Below, piece by piece: positions 5,071-7,942 of a DNA stretch of 7,942 nt; position 1 is the first letter of the stretch, and each line of letters starts with the position of its first letter. Source of the DNA: CAZIQY01 sp964541605 (GTDB lineage Bacteria; Desulfobacterota; Syntrophia; Syntrophales; UBA2185); NCBI GenBank assembly GCA_964541605.1, contig CAZIQY010000107.1:1-7942 (forward strand). The letters run 5' to 3'. The position numbers and the translations under genes are program-made. Below the pieces are notes generated by a model that was given only the letters and a program-made list of their open reading frames with translations, was not told the DNA's origin and made no database searches.

Positions 5071-6086
5071 CAAACAGATATTTCAAACAGATCCTTCTTG
5101 CGGAGATCGGCGAAGAAGGCCAAAAGAGGCTGAATGCTTCATCAGCGGTTGTCGTGGGATGCGGGGCGCTGGGCTCGGTGATTTCCAACAGCCTGGTGAG
5201 GTTCGGTGTCGGCAGGGTGACGATTGTGGATCGTGATTTTATCGAGATTGACAATCTGGCCCGCCAGATACTTTTTGATGAGGAGGACATCACCAGGGGG
5301 CTGCCCAAGGCAATCTCCGCAGCGGAAAAGCTGAGGCGCATCAATTCCGAAGTAACCATTGAACCTGTTGTCGCAGACCTCACTGCGGCAAACATCGAAG
5401 GGATTTTCAAAAATGCCGATGTTGTCCTTGACGGCACGGATAATTTTGAAACCCGCTTCCTGATCAACGACGCCTGTGTGAAGCTGGGAATCCCGTGGAT
5501 ATACGCGGGGGTGGTGGCGACATACGGGATGGTCTTTTCGATCGTTCCCGGGGAAACGCCATGTTTGCAGTGTTTCATCAACGAGCTTCCCGCCCCCGGC
5601 AGCGCGCCGACATGCGATACCGTGGGCGTTTTGGGAACCGCCGTCAATATTGTTTCTTCCATCGAAGTCACAGAGGCGTTGAAAATTCTTCTGGGAAGAC
5701 GGGAAGATCTGATAAAAAAACTGATCTATATCGATGCCTGGTACGGAACATGGAAATTACTTGAACTGAAAAAAGGGGAAAAGCAATGTCCCGTATGTGA
5801 TGAACGGCAATTCGCATATCTTGAGCAGAAAAAAGGGACCCGCCTTGCCGGCCTCTGCGGGCAGAATGCCGTACAGATATCCCCTCCCGCATTGACGGGT
5901 ATTTCCTTTTCCGATCTCGCCTCACGTCTGAGACCGCACGGAGAGGTGACATACAACGACTACATGCTCAGGTTCACAATACCGCCCCATGAGTTTACCG
6001 TATTTCCTGACGGCCGGACGATCATAAAGGGAACAACGGACGAATCGGAAGCAAAAATCCTTTTTGCAAAATATATTGGGGCATAA
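5067..6086 (+). CDS. MoeB/ThiF/HesA-type E1-like adenylyltransferase with C-terminal extension
   Basis: A 339-residue enzyme of the family that activates the C-terminus of ubiquitin-like sulfur carriers (MoaD, ThiS) by adenylation. The nucleotide site is GCGALG (31-36), followed by VDRDFIEIDNLARQILF (54-70), a conserved Lys in LPKAISA (K81) and DGTDNFETR (122-130). The zinc site is formed by CLQC (C166, C169) and CPVC (C241, C244). C183 in PTCDTVGVLG matches the family's catalytic or persulfide cysteine. The N-terminal RYFKQILL carries the Arg that reaches the partner active site. Residues about 250-339 form an extra domain that is not a rhodanese. It includes LCGQNAVQI and FPDGRTIIKGTTDE, as seen in ThiF/MoeB proteins of firmicutes. 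The gene overlaps the Rrf2 stop by 4 bp and precedes the desulfurase by 12 bp. Whether it serves thiamine, molybdopterin or another product cannot be decided, so no symbol is given. Confidence 0.93.
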   Translation: MTNRYFKQILLAEIGEEGQKRLNASSAVVVGCGALGSVISNSLVRFGVGRVTIVDRDFIEIDNLARQILFDEEDITRGLPKAISAAEKLRRINSEVTIEPVVADLTAANIEGIFKNADVVLDGTDNFETRFLINDACVKLGIPWIYAGVVATYGMVFSIVPGETPCLQCFINELPAPGSAPTCDTVGVLGTAVNIVSSIEVTEALKILLGRREDLIKKLIYIDAWYGTWKLLELKKGEKQCPVCDERQFAYLEQKKGTRLAGLCGQNAVQISPPALTGISFSDLASRLRPHGEVTYNDYMLRFTIPPHEFTVFPDGRTIIKGTTDESEAKILFAKYIGA

Positions 6087-6098
6087 CGGTTACAAGAC

Positions 6099-7385
6099 GT
6101 GGATATATATACAATACGGGACGATTTCCCTTTCCTCAGGCAGAAGATAAAAGGCCGGGATATTATCTACTTCGATAATGCCGCAACTACGCAGAAGCCC
6201 GTCCAGATACTCAACACAATCCACACATACTATTCGCGATACAACGCCGCGGTCAGCAGGTCAACGCACGATATAAGCAATACAGCGTCGGCCATGTACC
6301 GGCAGGCGCACGAAAATGTCGCGCGGTTTATCGGCGCCGGAAGCTGTCAGGAAATCGTCTTTGTCCGCAACAGCACGGAAGCCATAAACCTTGTCTGCTA
6401 TTCCCTCGCGTTTTGCCCGGACAAGACGGTCGGGCTCTCGCAGGGCGACGAAATCATCATCCCTATTTCGGAACATCACTCCAACCTTGTCCCGTGGCAG
6501 AGGCTCAGGGAACAATTCGGAATAACGGTTACGGTAATCGGTATCAATGCTGAAGGAATCGTTGACCCTGATGAAGTGCGACGGCATGTCACCGCAAAAA
6601 CGCGGCTTGTCTGCTGCGCCCATGTTTCAAATGTCCTGGGGACAATTAATCCGGTAAAAGAGATCGCCAGAGTTGCCCATGAAGCGGGCGCCCTCGTACT
6701 GGTGGACGGGACGCAGGCCGTGCCGCATATGCCCGTGAACGTCCGGGATATGGATTGCGATTTTTTCGCCTTTTCCGGACACAAGATGCTGGCGCCTCTC
6801 GGAATCGGCGTCTTGTACGGGGAAAAGGATCTTCTGGGGAAAATGCCTCCCTTTCTCTCAGGGGGCGGCATGATCGCCGATGTGACGCTGGAATGCGCAA
6901 CCTGGAACGAACTGCCCTGGAAGTTCGAGGCGGGAACCCCGGAGGTCTGCGGCGCGATTGCCCTCGGTGGCGCGGTTGATCCAAACGACGGCACCATCCT
7001 TGAAGGGGCAATAGACTATCTCGGAAAAATCGGGATGGAAAACGTCTTTAACCATGAAACGGAACTTGCCGGTTACGCCCTGGAGAAATTGCAGGCGATT
7101 GATGGGATACTGATGTATTCCCCGGCGAAGAACACAAAAAGGTGCGGGATACTTTCCTTCAATGTTACGAAAAACGGCAAAGTCGTCGATCCCAATATTA
7201 TCGCGAATTTCCTCAATGACGACGGAATTGCCGTACGGTCAGGCGGCTTATGCGCATTTCCGCTTATTCGCAGCCTCCATGCCGATGGGGTTGTCCGGGC
7301 AAGCTTTTACCTCTATAACACCACTGAAGAAGTCGATATATTTATTGACTCTTTGAATTCCATAATTACGAAAAAGATTCTATAA
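6099..7385 (+). CDS. SufS/Csd-type (class II) cysteine desulfurase
   Basis: A 428-residue PLP-dependent enzyme that converts cysteine to alanine and holds the sulfur as a persulfide. PLP-site motifs are clear: NSTEAINLV (91-99), SEHHSN (124-129), VDGTQAV (202-208, Asp to the PLP ring nitrogen) and the Schiff-base Lys229 in FSGHKM. The persulfide cysteine is C385 in VRSGGLCAFPL. The usual class II motif is RxGHHCAQP, so His and Gln near the cysteine are replaced by Leu and Phe. The C-terminal VVRASFYLYNTTEE is standard. About 11-12 residues (near 291-303) appear inserted before AIDYLGKIGME. The start is a GTG with only a poor ribosome-binding site; the spacing to the E1-like stop and the family-typical N-terminus (IRDDFPFL) support it. 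Last gene of the Rrf2 operon, it probably supplies sulfur to the E1-like enzyme's carrier or to Fe-S assembly. Confidence 0.94.
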   Translation: MDIYTIRDDFPFLRQKIKGRDIIYFDNAATTQKPVQILNTIHTYYSRYNAAVSRSTHDISNTASAMYRQAHENVARFIGAGSCQEIVFVRNSTEAINLVCYSLAFCPDKTVGLSQGDEIIIPISEHHSNLVPWQRLREQFGITVTVIGINAEGIVDPDEVRRHVTAKTRLVCCAHVSNVLGTINPVKEIARVAHEAGALVLVDGTQAVPHMPVNVRDMDCDFFAFSGHKMLAPLGIGVLYGEKDLLGKMPPFLSGGGMIADVTLECATWNELPWKFEAGTPEVCGAIALGGAVDPNDGTILEGAIDYLGKIGMENVFNHETELAGYALEKLQAIDGILMYSPAKNTKRCGILSFNVTKNGKVVDPNIIANFLNDDGIAVRSGGLCAFPLIRSLHADGVVRASFYLYNTTEEVDIFIDSLNSIITKKIL

Positions 7386-7427
7386 GTTCCAAAGATTTTT
7401 TTCACACAACCCGCCTTTACTGAATAC

Positions 7428-7456
7428 GCACGTATAAACAGACAGTATATACATGC
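7428..7456 (+). terminator. Possible transcription end of the desulfurase operon
   Basis: GCACGTATAAA (7428-7438) pairs with TATATACATGC (7446-7456) at 9 of 11 positions across a 7-nt loop, 42 bp after the desulfurase stop. It is followed by a T-rich run (TTCTTCTTTT). The stem is AT-rich with two mismatches, so this is a plausible but weak intrinsic terminator. Confidence 0.35.
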
Positions 7457-7656
7457 TTCTTCTTTTACTCAGAAAATATCAATTATTTATTGAAACCAGG
7501 ATTTGGAGTTTATGGATCTGCATAACAGCTTTCTTCATTAAATCGAGATTTCTAGGGAAAGCGTTTGTTTAGCAGCTTTTTTTTGCAAGTGAGCAAAAGT
7601 AACGAGTAGAAAATGAAATTTGTCGGTTATTATCATAAGGAAGAAGCCATTTGTAA

Positions 7657-7674
7657 AAGGCATTTAAGGCATTT
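7657..7674 (+). repeat. Tandem 9-bp direct repeat
   Basis: AAGGCATTT occurs twice back to back (7657-7665 and 7666-7674) in the intergenic region, directly followed by an inverted repeat. No function can be assigned. Confidence 0.5.
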
Positions 7675-7805
7675 TTAAGATTCTATGCATTTTCTTAAAT
7701 ATATTTACATGATTTATTGCACACTCCAGTCTATTATCGCGGAAATCCCAACGACATATTTCGATCTATATTATGAAAGCACCATTTTTTCTATGCAAGA
7801 CTCCT

Positions 7806-7942
7806 TTATATTTCCTGCTCAAGTAACTGCCCATTCTCCTTCAGCCAGGCTTTTGCTTTTTCCATCGTCGGAATTTGTGCGCGTACAATAAGCATTGACG
7901 CATAAATATATATAACATAGTTGTTGTCATCTCCATAGTCAT
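7806..7942 (-). CDS. Unidentified protein, C-terminal fragment running off the window edge
   Basis: On the minus strand the frame is open from the window edge to a TAA at 7806-7808, giving 44 residues. Composition looks protein-like: a hydrophobic stretch (YVIYIYASMLIVRAQ), then an amphipathic, charged helix (MEKAKAWLKENGQLLEQEI). The remainder, including the start, lies beyond 7942. I do not recognise the family. The gene would converge with the desulfurase operon. A competing frame beginning ATG at 7942 is shorter (34 codons) and less protein-like, so I prefer this one. Confidence 0.5.
   Translation of the reverse strand, partial: DYGDDNNYVIYIYASMLIVRAQIPTMEKAKAWLKENGQLLEQEI

Larger units (their letters stand above)
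7386..7805. other. AT-rich intergenic stretch without a recognisable gene
   Basis: About 420 bp with many stops in all frames and no ribosome-binding-site and start combination leading to a protein-like reading frame. It holds several small structures. There is a hairpin at 7428-7456, a nested pair of stems at 7528-7562 (GCTTTC/GAAAGC enclosing AAATC-GA-GATTT), a perfect 6-bp stem at 7581-7598 and a tandem 9-bp repeat at 7657-7674. A further AT-rich inverted repeat (TTTAAGA / TCTTAAA) lies at 7674-7699. The genes on either side converge, so no divergent promoter is expected here, only transcript ends or an unannotated small RNA. Confidence 0.6.

Noticed and set aside
4994..5671. Minus-strand open frame of 225 codons
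   Set aside because: Opposite the E1-like gene, whose nucleotide and zinc motifs are clear; the antisense product looks like low-complexity shadow sequence.
7581..7598. Perfect TTTTGC / GCAAAA hairpin as an intrinsic terminator
   Set aside because: On the plus strand the T-run comes before the stem rather than after it, and on the minus strand the stem is followed by A, so neither orientation fits.
7685..7891. Plus-strand open frame of 68 codons in the right intergenic region
   Set aside because: No ribosome-binding site, AT-driven composition, and it overlaps the more protein-like minus-strand C-terminus at 7806-7942.

Overview
The window looks like part of the chromosome of an anaerobic proteobacterium of the former Deltaproteobacteria (Desulfobacterota), possibly a Syntrophus-like syntroph. 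This is inferred from protein style and gene content only: a metX-metW pair, an FdhD formate dehydrogenase maturase, a stand-alone MOSC protein and an Rrf2 / E1-like / cysteine desulfurase cluster. No rRNA, tRNA or CRISPR array was seen. Almost every host gene handles sulfur: making homocysteine and cysteine precursors, mobilising cysteine sulfur, or delivering it to molybdenum enzymes.

Layout. Bases 1-324 hold the 3' end of metX (homoserine O-acetyltransferase). A complete, apparently intact IS256-family element (290-1639, transposase on the minus strand) sits in the last few codons of metX, flanked by an 8-bp target duplication. Next on the plus strand come metW (1657-2268) and an EpsC/CysE-type serine O-acetyltransferase whose frame is broken by an apparent single-base loss near 2774 (2330-3078). 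They are followed by fdhD (3121-3918) and a small MOSC-domain protein (3981-4427).

After a 200-bp regulatory gap comes a second plus-strand operon. It encodes an IscR-like Rrf2 regulator with conserved cysteines (4624-5070), a MoeB/ThiF/HesA-type adenylyltransferase overlapping it by 4 bp (5067-6086), and a SufS-type cysteine desulfurase 12 bp further on (6099-7385). An AT-rich, gene-poor stretch of about 420 bp with several small hairpins follows. The window ends in the C-terminal part of an unidentified minus-strand gene (7806-7942).

How the genes fit together. MetX/MetW supply the activated homoserine for methionine. CysE supplies O-acetylserine for cysteine. The desulfurase can take sulfur from cysteine as a persulfide, which FdhD (a known sulfurtransferase) or an E1-activated carrier could pass on. 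The MOSC protein and FdhD point to molybdenum/tungsten enzymes as one sulfur destination. The Rrf2 protein, with cysteines placed like the IscR Fe-S ligands, probably senses Fe-S or cysteine status and regulates its own operon; a palindrome just upstream of its start is the best operator candidate. No MoaD/ThiS-like carrier is encoded in the window, so the partner of the E1-like enzyme is the main open question.
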